A DNA stretch of 64,000 nt, taken from contig ML210244.1 of the NCBI GenBank assembly GCA_004369085.1, forward strand, positions 1 through 64,000, given 5' to 3'. The translations under genes and the position numbers were made by a program. Below, piece after piece: positions 37,836-49,127 of this stretch (position 1 is the stretch's first letter; each line of letters starts with the position of its first letter). This stretch comes from Coprinopsis marcescibilis. Lineage: Eukaryota; Basidiomycota; Agaricomycetes; Agaricales; Psathyrellaceae. Below the pieces are notes generated by a model that saw only the letters and a program-made list of their open reading frames with translations, did not search any database and was not told the DNA's origin.

Positions 37836-39544
37836 ATAAGACACCCGTTATTATTAGGCCTATGTCTACCTCTTGTAGGCAATCTCCAACATTTTCCATT
37901 TTGCAATCATCAGCGTGTGTGCCATGCCTGAATAACTACCAACGCCTCTGACGGAGCTCTCTTGGTTGGTTGGGTTTCGCTGGCCCATCGGACGTTACAA
38001 CCTACATAGGCATCCTCATCATATCTCATAGCAGAGCTCTATGTGCAATTATCGTTGATTTAAGATTGAGGGGAATCGACAACGATCAGGTGTGTTCCCT
38101 GGACATGTTACAACCCAACATGGAGTCGGCGGTTGCCGATCAGGCACGGAATCGTCGACGATTCCTGCAATCCTTCCTCCACTCTAGTCCACTCTCTCGA
38201 GTCCCGACGTGTTCCCTGAAATTCTCCTGGATCTGATTTTGACGCATAACCTGATATATCAACTCTTCATGACGACAGTGTTCATTGACGAATCACGATC
38301 CAGCCCAGGATTTCTGTTGAACTTAACACGTCCACAGATACACCGCACATGGTCCCCTCCATCTCAGGCAACTTCGATACTGCGCAAGACTGCGTCAGTC
38401 GCTGTTACCAAACACCCGGAGCTGAAATCTCCGAAATTTCATCAAATATAGCCCAATTCTCGCTGGTCACTTGGCAGCAAGTTTCAAGACCAGCAAACTG
38501 CCAGAACCTTCGACATCATCTAACACCTTGCGACTATCCTCAGAACCAGCAAAAATCATGGCCGCTTATCAGACTGCCGGGCCATTCTCTGGTGCAGTGG
38601 TACCGAGAAGAGGTAGAGAATCTGCACTCGGGTCTAGGTCTCCACTCTCGAAAGTTGCTTGAAAGTAGTCGAATGTTAGTCGGTTTCGCCCTTGCGAAGG
38701 GGCTCATCAGGGGGCTTAACCGCTACCCCAACCGGCTGCATGAACTGTAGGCACTACCCAGCTTGGGTTTACCTGGGGGATTCCACCCCGTGATGCGTGG
38801 CTGTGCGTGATGCAGGGGCTTGACCCCGTGAGGTGTGGGTGTGAAATGTGGGTGTGGTCTGGGGCTCCCTCCCATAGACATCTGGATCGTGGTCCGAGAT
38901 GCCGGCCGACGGCCAACTGATAGGATCACTCCCATCAGCAGGGCTTTGCCGCGCCCAGTCCTGTCTGTGGCTCGCCTCCGGAGCACGATCCAGTCCCCCG
39001 TCTCCGAAGATAAGGGGAAAAGTATCGTCTCTGTGTGAAGGGCGCCTGTAAGGCTCGAACCCGCAACCGGAGACCACGTTTTAAAATAGTGGGCCGCAAT
39101 CGCAAGTTCTATTCCCAGCCCCGCCAAGTTGTTAATGGAGCCAAACACTCGACCAAAGGTCTGCGAGGCCACGCAAATATAGTACGAGCTAAAGGGCTTT
39201 TCCACCTTCCTGAGGCTTCAGGTGGCTTTACAGGTGGATCCAAAGAGTGAGAATCTGCGTATACTTAGGACTCAAGCACATCTATGTGAGGTTGGTGCGA
39301 TCCTTAGTAGGGAAGACAGTGGAGCGTCAAAGCACATTTGACACCATCTGTCATGGCGGATGGGGTAGACTGCCAGTGCCGGAGAAGCGGATAAGATATT
39401 CGAAATGGCAGTCACTGTTGTCCGTTGCTGGAGTGATTTGACCCAAAAATACGCGCTGATACGGGGTTGCAACCGTTATAACATTTTGATATAGAAACGT
39501 CCATGAATTCGTTAAATAAGGAACATAAGATCGTAAGACCGCTA
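37836..39544. other. Intergenic region with tRNA-like repeat and palindrome
   Basis: Holds the palindrome TCGGCGGTTGCCGA at 38126-38139 and a tRNA-like stretch at about 39045-39100. Open frames on both strands of 38700-39200 overlap each other and look like chance. Confidence 0.45.
39045..39100 (-). repeat. tRNA-like sequence, possible SINE fragment
   Basis: On the minus strand it reads CGTGGTCTCCGGTTGCGGG followed by TTCGAGCC, a good RNA polymerase III B box. The T-arm stem does not pair well and I cannot fold an acceptor stem, so a functional tRNA is unlikely. Confidence 0.4.
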
Positions 39545-40572
39545 TCAGCGCCGTGTCTGAAGCAAGGGTCTGGAGTCTTCGAAATCAAAGGACTCCATGG
39601 GAATGATAAACGGATTGATATGTGGGTCCTCACTGGACTTCAGCTTCCGTTTACCCCTCTTTGCCTTCTTCGAGCTTTCGTGACTGTTCACGGTCAACAT
39701 GCTGCTTCCATCTGCCATCTCTTCTTCCGGGGGCTCAAAGCTAAACTCCCAATCAAATTCGCGAACGCTCGACCTCCATAGGCCAGCTGTTATCTGCGGT
39801 GGACGGCGCTCGAGCTTGAAAAAGCTGAGGAGTGTGATTGTTGATACATAGCAGAGGACTGCAGAACAATCATTTCGCCAGTCAGATGGAAGACAAGGCA
39901 ACGAAGCGCATTCTTATCAGCTGGTGACGCCCGCAAACAGGAAGAGCTGATATACGCACGTAGTATCCAGGTCGTAAAGTGAAATATGCGCAGAGCATTT
40001 TGTTTGTGGCAGCCTGGGATGGCTGGTGGGCAGACACCAGAGATGGCTGTGAAACTTGACGCGATCAACCACATGAACGCGAGAAATCCTACGGAACGGT
40101 ATGACGCGTTGAGCCGAGTGCAGGGAGACTGGGCAGTTACTCGTGCACATACCAATCCATACGATTTCGATGAGCACGCGGCTCGTCACTGCGTTACTTT
40201 TGAGCATTGATAGGCCAAGCCTGTGCACGGAAATTAGGAAGTCAGGCTCAGGCTCAGCCATGAAACACGAGCTGGACATTCAGGCTGTGCAGTGTCGGCT
40301 GCGGGACATGCCAGCAGTAGAGGCCTAGAGGAGAGGTTGTGCTCAAAGAACGGCAAGACTCACATCGTTGGCAGCGTGAATATTGTCAATGTCGACGTTA
40401 TTAGCCCAAAAACCTTCATCCCCAACGCCGACTCTTCAATCTTTCTCGTATCCGAGCTCCCCCACATGTCAAACGCATCCAGTCCTTCATTAATCGTTGC
40501 TATCGAGGAGGCGATAATTGCAAAACATATGATCGCAAAGGTCGTTGCCATTACTGCAGGATTCCAAGACAT
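39545..40572 (-). CDS. MARVEL-like four-helix membrane protein
   Basis: Four exons: 40364-40572, 40153-40220, 39960-40088, 39545-39858; 239 residues. Four hydrophobic segments: residues 8-26, about 52-75, about 85-108 and about 136-158, with a Cys-containing loop (SGVCPPAIPGCHK) between the third and fourth. This topology and spacing match fungal MARVEL-like proteins (membrane apposition, vesicle or eisosome-type roles), but the family match is from memory of pattern only. A hydrophilic tail of about 80 residues is rich in Glu then Lys, then DDE-type Phe/Asp motifs. Intron 1 is long (143 nt); other acceptors in it give early stops. It stands alone, with no paralog in the window. Confidence 0.78.
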
Positions 40573-42580
40573 TCAAGTTGTTGTTGCAGCGGCGGCATTG
40601 AGGCGTGCAAAGTTTCAGAATGGGCGCGGGGAGCATACACATTAAATAACGTCAGTAGAGCTCCACTTGCACGTATTAGATACATACAGAAGACGGTCGT
40701 GCGTAGTTGAGAGAGGATTCTATTCGGCATATCATATGCGATCTAGAATGGTCATGAGACTGCAATGTGTGCAGCTGCGAAGGGCAGGAGAAGAATGAGG
40801 TGGGCGGAGAAGAAGAACAATGTTGGTCGTTAGGTCACAGTTGCTAATACTTTTCGTGAAACAGAACCGACGGTCATTGCGGAGCAGTATTGATGTCGGC
40901 TCAGGCTGTCGGCCGTGTACAGCCCGCATAAGCTTCGTGGCGGAGACGGCAGAGCCTACGTCTTACTACTACATAATCTGTAGCGCGATAAAGATCGCCT
41001 AACACGAGTGGGTATGGAATGTGTCCCCACAGGCCCGATTAGGCGGACGATATGTGTTGCCGCTGTTGGCGGATTTTTCCACACCACAAGCGCCCGCATG
41101 AGGTGAATCTCTCGGCGCTGCGTGCGGCAGAATCGGCGATTTCGAAGCGTTCGAATTTTGCGCACGGACCTCTTCAGGAAGAAGTTTATTTCTATTGACA
41201 ATGTCGACGACCATACACCCTTCTATAGACATGAACTGGTTAAGGTAGCACCCGTGTACTACAGTATATAGGCCGTACTTAGCTATCTTTCCCCTCCGAT
41301 GACTTCTCGGATATAGTCTATCCGCGGTTATCCATAGTAGACCGAGTCCAGAGTCTGGGAGTAGGCCCTAACTCAGCTCACGGCCCTTCCACTCTCTAAA
41401 GTCTTTCCCCCGTCACCAGACATCCACAATTATCCACACGCGAACGTGAAATTCAAATGGTGGTTCGCCGAGTCATTGAAAGGGGCTACCGAGAACGACA
41501 AGAAAGCCCAAGGAAAGGCTTGGATTGCTTCTATCGGCTTCTGTTGCAGTGCTAACTATGGTGTACGCGACGCTCGCATGTTTCTCTGTGAATGATCGCG
41601 TGGTCACTGAGAAGTGCGGGGTTCGCCGCATTGCTTCTTGGCGCGTTCATCGAGATGTGAAAGTGGAGGAATGGGGAGGTGGGTGCACGCCGCATGGAAC
41701 TTGGAGCGTTCTTCATAGACAACTTCTGGGCTGTACCATGTACCTACGGACTCAAAATATCCTTGCCTGAGAGCGCTTCCTGGTTACCCACATGCTATGT
41801 ATTTACTTTCATGAGAACTCGATTCAGTGATCGCATCACTTCAGCTCCATGTTTATTCACCATGGCTCCTCCCGGTTCCTCTCGCTCGGTGAACTGTCTC
41901 AGCGCCGTTGTGGTACATAAGCAGAGCATCACAGCTGATGGAACTCCAGCCAAGGGCGCCGCATGCTGGCATGTTCTGTCGTCAGTGGGAGCGTTCCCTC
42001 CAGACGACATCCGCTTTTCAATTGACTTCCTAATAACACCATGGAAACGTCGTTACACTGTCAATATGCTACGTTATAGAACTTGGCAATTTCAAGCAAT
42101 TACCGAATGTCGCATGGTGCGAAGGTCACTTGGCTATTATCCTCTGGGAATTGCGAGATTTCTCACCCTCGCTGCTCATTGGGTATCGCAAGCCTATCCA
42201 GCCATTCTCATGCCCGGGAGCCGTGTCGTAGCGTGTCATAGCAGCGTGCGCTAGGAAGTCGGCCTCAAATGTCAAAGAGGAGACACCATTGGTAAGGAGA
42301 CACATATCTGGCTTCGTCTTCCATTACCGTGGGTTTGGGCCAAACTCAGCGACGGACGGCGGTAATAGGCCTTTTCTCCATTCACGCATCCGGTAATCTG
42401 ATGCAAAAGCAGGATGGGAGAAAGAGCGCTGATTAGTCGATGCACAATTTTCAAAAGTACATACACCCAACACTGCCAATGATCTCTGCTGATGTCCCTG
42501 AATTTCTTAGGTCAAGTAGTTCGTCCTGTGTTCGCCGTCATCCTCCAGAGCGCCACCATCTCCGGCATATACTTTGAGAG
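40573..42580. other. 2 kb intergenic region
   Basis: A 191-codon frame at 41679-42254 (plus) is the longest here but has no recognisable domain, no introns in an intron-rich genome and a competing frame on the other strand. Not called. Confidence 0.45.
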
Positions 42581-42589
42581 TATATAAAG
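42581..42589 (+). promoter_or_regulatory. TATA box of D2
   Basis: TATATAAAG about 130 bp upstream of the D2 start codon. Confidence 0.55.
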
Positions 42590-42716
42590 TCGCAGGAGGT
42601 GGTCGCCCACACCGGCGTGTCGTTTCCCCTTGGGATACCCTCCTCTTTCCTTTCTGACCGGGACACACCCCTTCAAACCGCCACGACCCACGACCATCGC
42701 CCGTGTTCTGTGCAAA

Positions 42717-45092
42717 ATGGTCGATATAGCAAAGACGTTCGGCGCCTTGCTGATTGGTGGTATTGTCGCGACTCTGTGTGTCTGTTCATGTCTTGACTGC
42801 CCCGATGTACTTACCAAGAGATTTCGCAGGTTCTGTGGGGTAACCCAGGTGCAGGTCGTCATATACCTCAAGCTGTACCCGAAGGACATGATTCTGGTGA
42901 AAGTTCTGGTACGAATACCGGCTCCGCTCGATCTGAAGCTTGAAGTCTGATCATCGCACCCGTTCTCTGTTACTCATTAGGTGTTCGCTGTCTGGTTAGT
43001 CGATCATTGCCGTGAACGCTCTCATCACTCATCTCTCCATGATAGGGCACTCGATGCGCTTCACACCGTCTTCATCAGCCATTCACTCTGGAACTACTTC
43101 ATCAGCAACTTCGGTCTCGCAGAAACCATTGACGCAGTCCCAACGTACGCACAATTTCCGCCGGTCGTGGCTATCCAACCTTGAGCTCCGGCTGACTTGT
43201 CTCCACATTCTTTTGGCTCCGCTAACTTAGGAGTCTTGCGGTGAGTCTTAATTAAAACCTGCACTGGTCTTATCAGTTGACTGGTCTTATGATCGAAAAA
43301 ATGCTGATGGTGATCTTATCCCTTCCCTTTTCCAGCTGACAATCGCTGTAACAGTGAGTTTCCTCGACAAGCGGGTGATCCTTTGAATGTCAAGACAAAA
43401 CGCTAAACCATATGTTGTGAAACCTTCTTTGAACCAGGCCATTCTGACGTTCCTCGTGCATTGGTGAGTCGACACACCATCATTCCTTATCTTTGTGTAT
43501 TGTGCGGTGAGATCGCAATGCTAACAGCTGAAACCATGCAAGGTTCTTCATTTACCGCGTGTTCATATGTAAGATCATTCTCGGTTATGTGGGGCTCGTA
43601 ATCTAATTTGGGCTGGACTAGTGTCGAGGAAGAACTACTTTATTGCGGCACCCTTGGTATGTATAATCAAATCGCGCTCGTCATCTCCGACGTCGACTAA
43701 CGTTTAATTCAGGGTTTAATCGCTTGCGCTCGTTTATGTGCGTTCATCCTCATTCCCAAATGACGATCCACCCCTTAATTTCTCTCTCAATCTGGACCAA
43801 TAGGTTTTGCCTGCCGTAAGTAATACCATCCCTTCATCTGATAATCTGTCTGTTTAAGCGCTGAGCACGGCCTTTTCGATTCGCCACAGTCACCACATCC
43901 AAGCTGTAAGTCAGCTGGCCCTCCTCCTGAGTGGCTCCCTTTCCGACGTTTCAAGATGATAATCATGCTTATTTTAGCATCCAACTTCGGAGTTTGGAGC
44001 TGTTCGTCCAGCAGTTTACGGTGCGTCCATATGAAATCTGGATTGATCCAGAAGAAGCTATGCTGATGTCACTGATAGTGGTCATTTACGACGGGATTGT
44101 CCCTCTCCGCGATCCTAGACATTCTGATCACGGCTCTTATGTGCTTCCTCTTGCGAAGCAGGCAGAAGGAATATTCTCAGTACGTTCTCTTCGGAATAAC
44201 TTGCTCTATCATCGTCCACTGATGCGACTTTCGAATTATAGCATGAACAAGCTTTTGGATACTCTCATCATCTACGCTTTTGAAAATGGTGTTTTGTGCA
44301 CGTACGTTGTCTTGGCTTGGCTGGTCAGAGTGTTACAACCATTCTGATACGAGATTGACTGTAGGCTCGCCGCTACCTTGACGTTGATCACGGTTAGTGA
44401 CAGATCTTTTCTCCACTCGTGTCCTCTCCACCTGGACCCCTGTCAACCTTTCTGACATCTCCTCGCGCGTCTGTCTAGTGGGTGACAATGCCAAGCAATC
44501 TGATCTTTATGGCCGCACACTTCGTCATTATCAAATGTACGTCCCTACCGCCTCTTGACCTGATGAGTGGTCGTTGACGTTACCTTCCATTCTACGCATA
44601 TCATGCATATGATTATTGATATTGGGCTACACACACGAGCAGTCTACGCCAACTCGCTCCTGGCAACTATCAACGCTCGCAAGAACTTGAAGCCTACAAA
44701 CCGTGGTCAGTTCTCGACGGTGTCGAGGTTGACGGGAGACGAGATCCAGATCGCCCGCACACCTGGGCATGCTATCATCTTTTCGGAGAGTTTCAGGAAC
44801 CAAAACAGTACACGGCCGACAGTTAATAAGAGCTATACTGGCTCGGCAGATGGGGTTGACGATGATACTGAAGTCAAGAGCCCATCTATTCAGACGAACG
44901 ATCAAGGAAACGTGCGTTTTATTTGATTTCCCGTTTCTCTTCTGTTCTGAATATGCTTGCTGATTGTGCGGATGTTGGGTGATGCAGCTTCGAATCAATG
45001 TGAACACGACGACGGTGTCCATTGCTGACCCTGAAGCCGCCATAACGCCTGCGACTGAACGTCTGAACCGGCCGCGAGCGTCCAGACCTTGA
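42717..45092 (+). CDS. Fungal multi-pass membrane protein, DUF6534 type (D2)
   Basis: Nineteen exons: 42717-42775, 42830-42908, 42981-42994, 43046-43144, 43231-43240, 43337-43354, 43438-43463, 43543-43568, 43622-43656, 43713-43737, 43804-43815, 43890-43905, 43978-44020, 44079-44179, 44242-44301, 44365-44392, 44479-44536, 44643-44911, 44988-45092; 360 residues. Starts VDIAKTFGALLIGGIVATL and continues with VHWFFIYRVF, the DUF6534-type block AILDILITALMCFLLRSRQK, and WVTMPSNLIFMAAHFVIIK-LYANSLLATINARKNL near the C-terminus. About seven transmembrane helices, then a Ser/Thr/Asp-rich tail. Fourteen of the 19 exons have the same length as in D1, including microexons of 10, 12, 14, 16 and 18 nt; the intron after exon 3 has a normal GT donor here. 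Function unknown. Confidence 0.88.
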
Positions 45093-46155
45093 TCGGCCCC
45101 GTGGTCGATACGCTGCTTCGTTCTCTTGGATGGATATTACCCCCGAGTCGAACGACGAAAATTATATATACATGATGCGAGGCGCCAGTCGCTGTATCCT
45201 GTCTCGTTCATTTCTACTCTACTCTGATGCCTGCTGCCCCGGGTGAAGTTGTATATTACTAGTCTCTACTAAGCGTGCCACGTTCCCTTACTACCACTTA
45301 TTTCGCTTGTGTATGTAAATTATATTATAAAGGCATATTTGTGGGATCTCTGACATTCGGGCTGTGATTCTTGGAAGCGCAAGAAAAAGATGTGATGGTT
45401 GGTGCTTTGAAACCTAGAATCAGAGGCGATAAATATAAGAGACGTGTACATTCGAATGGCTAAAAGCTTGATAAAGCTCTCGGCTCGGGACTTGGATTGC
45501 CTGCGCTGGGGTTCGAACTGTCGACTTGGCTAGGGCTCTCAATCCTGTGACATCTTTCAGCTCGAAAACATTTCCATTTTCCGAGATTGTTCTTCGTACC
45601 TTCGAGTACAAACTCGATGGTGCCATTTTACCGAGAGATGAAACACCCTGAGAGGCTTGAGCAGTGAAATGGTTAGAATATAATTTCGATCTCACTGTTC
45701 ATGAACCTTAAGTAGTAAAGTTCGCTGGGTGTAGGTGACTGTAGGTCTGTGGCCATGTACTTACTGCTTGTGAACGGGCCATCGTTGAATTAGATTGGTC
45801 TATCCATCTCAACGGCAAAATCTTCTGAATTTGTTCAGGTTACTACCTACGAGCTCAAAATGAGAAACATACAAATCTCGGCTCGGGAATATGATTGCCT
45901 TGACCGGGATTCGAACTGACGATCCGGCGCGGAGCGGTTGTCAAGCCAAGGCCAGTGTTATGCCTCTTGTCCTCGTACCGCCTTGTGTTGTCGAACCTGG
46001 GTTAAGAACCCGAGTCCCAGCCTGTCTATTCATTGCTGTTCGTCGCAGATACAGCTCAATATACACTCAAATGCTCTAATACCAGAGCTATACTACATTT
46101 AAGTCACTTATCAAGACCTGGTTATGCTGACAGCAACATCATCCTAGCAGACGCC
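45093..46155. other. Intergenic region filled with tRNA-like repeats
   Basis: Between D2 and the F-box gene. Two of four related repeat copies (about 45466-45532 and 45871-46184) fall here. No protein gene seen. Confidence 0.6.
45466..45532 (-). repeat. tRNA-like repeat, copy 1
   Basis: On the minus strand: GTCGACAGTTCGAACCCC, then a GGCAATC element, then a GTCCCGAGCCGAGAG element. The same order recurs in copies 2 and 3. GTTCGAACC is a polymerase III B-box sequence, suggesting a SINE. Confidence 0.6.
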
Positions 46156-46184
46156 ATGGCGAATTCTTCGGGTTCAGAACCCAG
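45871..46184 (-). repeat. tRNA-like repeat, copy 2 (long)
   Basis: Shares the B-box core (AGTTCGAATCCCGGTCAAGG on the minus strand) and, over about 280 bp, aligns with copy 4 at 53800-54070, including ggcgcgg, cctcttgtcctcgtaccgcc and the end ctagcagacgccatggc. The match runs across the F-box start codon at 46156. Confidence 0.75.
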
Positions 46185-48720
46185 CGATATGCTCGCCAAT
46201 TCACCGTTTCAACCCCATCTCCAAACCAACTACTGCCCAACCACCTCAGAAATCAAGCAGATTAGGGAACTCTTGACGGAGCCTCTATCTTCGCTGTCAA
46301 ATCTCGAGCAGGAAATCGTCAAAGTCAGAGCTAAACTCGACCAGCTCGTCGCCAAGCATGCGGCCTTACAATCCGCCATATCTGACCACCAAGCACTGCT
46401 GGTTCCAATCCGACAAATGCCACCCGATATTCTCCAAGAAATCTTCTCGCACTGTCTTCCTACCTCCCACTTTCCACTTCTCAGCATCCGTTGTCCGCCA
46501 CTCTTATTGACGCTCGTATGCAAATCCTGGGGTAGTATTGTCTACTCAAGTCCGCGCCTGTGGTCGGCTTTGCACGTCCCCATACCTTACAACCCTGACA
46601 ACTTCAACACCCACATCCCCAGCCGCATCCGCGCAGAGGCGTTGGCCAACTGGGTTCCACACGCTGGGTCCACCAATTTACGTGTATCGTTCTACTACCC
46701 GTCCAAGAGCGATAGCATGGAGAGGTGGCTGAAGAAACTGCCTGTACCACGCGCCATAGAGGGGTACGCACCGCGGTTTGTGGAGATGGTGTTGAACGTC
46801 TCCGACCCGGTCCTTGCGTTTTTTATGGATCTGCCTGGGGCGGATATGCCAACCCTGAGGAGGGTGGCGCTGTACTTGAAGGATGACCCTAGGAACCCGC
46901 CGAGGGGGCTGGGTGTCGCGAGGGGCCGGTTGTGGAGGGCGCCGAATTTGGATACGGTGCAGTGGGATTATGTTGACGATGATGTCCTGAAGGCGCCGTT
47001 TGGCTGGGCACGCTTGAAGGAGCTGGAGGTGAAGGGAACTGGTGTTACGCCGCTGGCGTGGTTGTCGGTCGAGGATGCGCGTGCGGTGTTGAGGGCGTCG
47101 CCGAGGCTGGAGAGCCTAGCATTGCGCTTGATGTACTACACCAATTCGAGACTGCCAGACAGTTTTGGGAAGATGGAAAGCGGAGAAGGGGGCGAAGAGG
47201 GAGAGCGGATTCTAGACGATGTGGCTTGGACGATTACGATGCAGCACCTGCGCTCGCTGAGCTTGTTCGATACGAGATACGACGGCGTTCAGCCTCTGTT
47301 CCTATCGCACGAACTGCAACTACCAGCGCTCACCTCGCTGGTCTACCGAACGTCTGTGCCCATCTGGACGTCACCTATCGTGTTTGCCTCGCCTTTATGT
47401 CTCGACAACCTTGGGTCAAACAACGAACAGCAGAAGCGGAATCACGACACCGAGGCATATCCTCCGTCTACACCTACTCCTCCATGTCAGCTGCACACCT
47501 TCCTCCAAGCCCAGCTCTCGCCGGTACTCATACAGACGTTCGTCGTCCATGCACATTCGCTGTTTCAAGAGCAGCTTGTAGCGTGTCTACGCCTTATGCC
47601 CTTTTTACGGACGCTCAAGATTCTGGACCCGCAGCCTCTCAGAGAATTTGGGTTTTATTGCGAGGAGATCAAGCCTACGGATGAATTATTGTTCTTTTTA
47701 GCCGGGTTGGGTTCGTCTCCTTCGTACGCCACCAGCACCAGCACCGCTACCACTGTCGAAACTCCCGACACATCCTCAGCCGATGCATCCACATCCACAT
47801 CCACCCAACCCCATCATCCCACCTCCCGTCGAACAATACGAACACGACATACGGAACAGGAGATGGCGTTACCGTGTCCCCGACTCGAGCGGTTCTTCTG
47901 TTCGAGGGCGGGGTTTAGCGAGGGTGCGGTTGTGCGGTTTGTTAGGCGGCTTGCCTCTCCCAGTATTGGGGGTGGGAATTTGTTGAGGGTTTGTATGGGG
48001 CTGGTTAGGTATCGGCCGCCTGTGTGGGATTTGGGCGAGGGGGCGGGGGATGAGGATGCAGAAGGGGACGCGGATGCAGATGCAGATGGCGCTGAAGGGG
48101 ATGCGGGAATGGATATGGTAGATGGGGCATTAGAGAATAGGACCGGGAACGAGGATGAGGATGTGCATATGGACGATTTGGAGGGATATGATCCCCGGGT
48201 TTCTGATGTGAAAGTGGTGACATCGTTGTTGGATATGGATGTGCAACCAGGCACTGGGGCCGGGCCAGTACGTCGTGATGGGGAAAGCTATGATGAAAAC
48301 GCGGGTACGGGGGATACGGCTGATGGGCGTGCTACGGGATCAGGCGGGGTGCTGGGTTATGGGGGTAGTCAACGGGGGCCGGCGTCGCCCCTTACTACCT
48401 CGTCGAAATCTCCTCCACCCTCCGAGTCGACCTCGACCTCGCCAGTCGACCATGCGCGCACGAGAGTGGAGATCCCGCTTCAAGAGTACCTCGAAACGGA
48501 GTTTGGGGTCAAGGCGAGGATTGTGTACGCGTCTTTGAGGCCGCCTGCTGCTGTCCCTCTCAGGCCGATTGGGCTGGGGATGTCACCGCGGGATGGGGTT
48601 GTTGAGGAGGGGAGGGCTGGTGTTGCTGGCGGTGCTGCTGGCGGTAGGGTATGGGGCGAAGAAGGCGTTGGTGAGGTGGTGATTGGGACGGAGGGGGAGG
48701 ATGAAGATTTGTTTATGTGA
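46156..48720 (+). CDS. F-box protein with acidic low-complexity insert
   Basis: Single-exon gene, 854 residues from the ATG at 46156. Order: a leucine-rich coiled coil (about 32-80), an F-box (about 83-138, IRQMPPDILQEIFSHCL, VCKSWGSIVYSSPRLW), then a diverged region that in agaric relatives contains leucine-rich repeats, a Thr/Ser-rich stretch, and an Asp/Glu/Ala-rich tract near residues 635-690. F-box proteins bind Skp1 and present substrates to SCF ubiquitin ligases in cytosol or nucleus. It is longer than the 450-600 residues usual for agaric F-box proteins, because of the low-complexity insertions. The start ATG lies in the end of a repeat also found at 54050; the ATG at 46189 (MLANSP) is an alternative start. 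Confidence 0.85.
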   Translation: MANSSGSEPSDMLANSPFQPHLQTNYCPTTSEIKQIRELLTEPLSSLSNLEQEIVKVRAKLDQLVAKHAALQSAISDHQALLVPIRQMPPDILQEIFSHCLPTSHFPLLSIRCPPLLLTLVCKSWGSIVYSSPRLWSALHVPIPYNPDNFNTHIPSRIRAEALANWVPHAGSTNLRVSFYYPSKSDSMERWLKKLPVPRAIEGYAPRFVEMVLNVSDPVLAFFMDLPGADMPTLRRVALYLKDDPRNPPRGLGVARGRLWRAPNLDTVQWDYVDDDVLKAPFGWARLKELEVKGTGVTPLAWLSVEDARAVLRASPRLESLALRLMYYTNSRLPDSFGKMESGEGGEEGERILDDVAWTITMQHLRSLSLFDTRYDGVQPLFLSHELQLPALTSLVYRTSVPIWTSPIVFASPLCLDNLGSNNEQQKRNHDTEAYPPSTPTPPCQLHTFLQAQLSPVLIQTFVVHAHSLFQEQLVACLRLMPFLRTLKILDPQPLREFGFYCEEIKPTDELLFFLAGLGSSPSYATSTSTATTVETPDTSSADASTSTSTQPHHPTSRRTIRTRHTEQEMALPCPRLERFFCSRAGFSEGAVVRFVRRLASPSIGGGNLLRVCMGLVRYRPPVWDLGEGAGDEDAEGDADADADGAEGDAGMDMVDGALENRTGNEDEDVHMDDLEGYDPRVSDVKVVTSLLDMDVQPGTGAGPVRRDGESYDENAGTGDTADGRATGSGGVLGYGGSQRGPASPLTTSSKSPPPSESTSTSPVDHARTRVEIPLQEYLETEFGVKARIVYASLRPPAAVPLRPIGLGMSPRDGVVEEGRAGVAGGAAGGRVWGEEGVGEVVIGTEGEDEDLFM

Positions 48721-49127
48721 TTTGAATTGTAGTTTGGTATTGGAAAGCATCATGCGCTTATTGATTTGCTTATGCGAAGATGGGTACTTGGGTGTGCAGT
48801 GGGTTATGTTCTGATTTTCTCGAATATGGAATCCGCAACGTTGGTGTTTCTACTTCGACCTTTGACGCGGACGATGATGAGCAAGAAATATGGCAAGAAT
48901 TGAAGTGCAAGGCGGCATGCATGGTAAAACTCTCTGCTTGGAACTTCCATTGCCTTGGCCGGGGTTCGAACTGTCGACTAGGAAGAAGCGGCGCGACTTC
49001 GTTGGAAATATAGAGTTGGGTCCTGCGAGTACAATAAATAGTATTGAAACAATGATGAAAAGAGTAGAAAAGGGAGAACAAATATAATAAATATATAAGA
49101 TTACGTAGAAGGGGAAAAATCATTCGT
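48721..49127. other. Intergenic region with tRNA-like repeat
   Basis: Between the convergent F-box gene and the basic repeat gene. Holds repeat copy 3 (48921-48985); otherwise nothing. Confidence 0.55.
48921..48985 (-). repeat. tRNA-like repeat, copy 3
   Basis: Minus strand carries GTCGACAGTTCGAACCCC, GGCCAAGGCAAT and a diverged AGTTCCAAGCAGAGAG, the same order as copy 1. Confidence 0.6.

Noticed and set aside
41679..42254. 191-codon plus-strand ORF
   Set aside because: No domain, no introns, no paralog, composition not protein-like, and an overlapping frame on the other strand; probably chance.
45508..45520. tRNA gene from the GGTTCGAAC motif
   Set aside because: T-arm and acceptor arms do not pair and the motif is repeated with varied flanks, so a SINE-like repeat is more likely.
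47058..47684. 208-codon ORF within the F-box gene
   Set aside because: Shadow frame of the 854-residue F-box protein.
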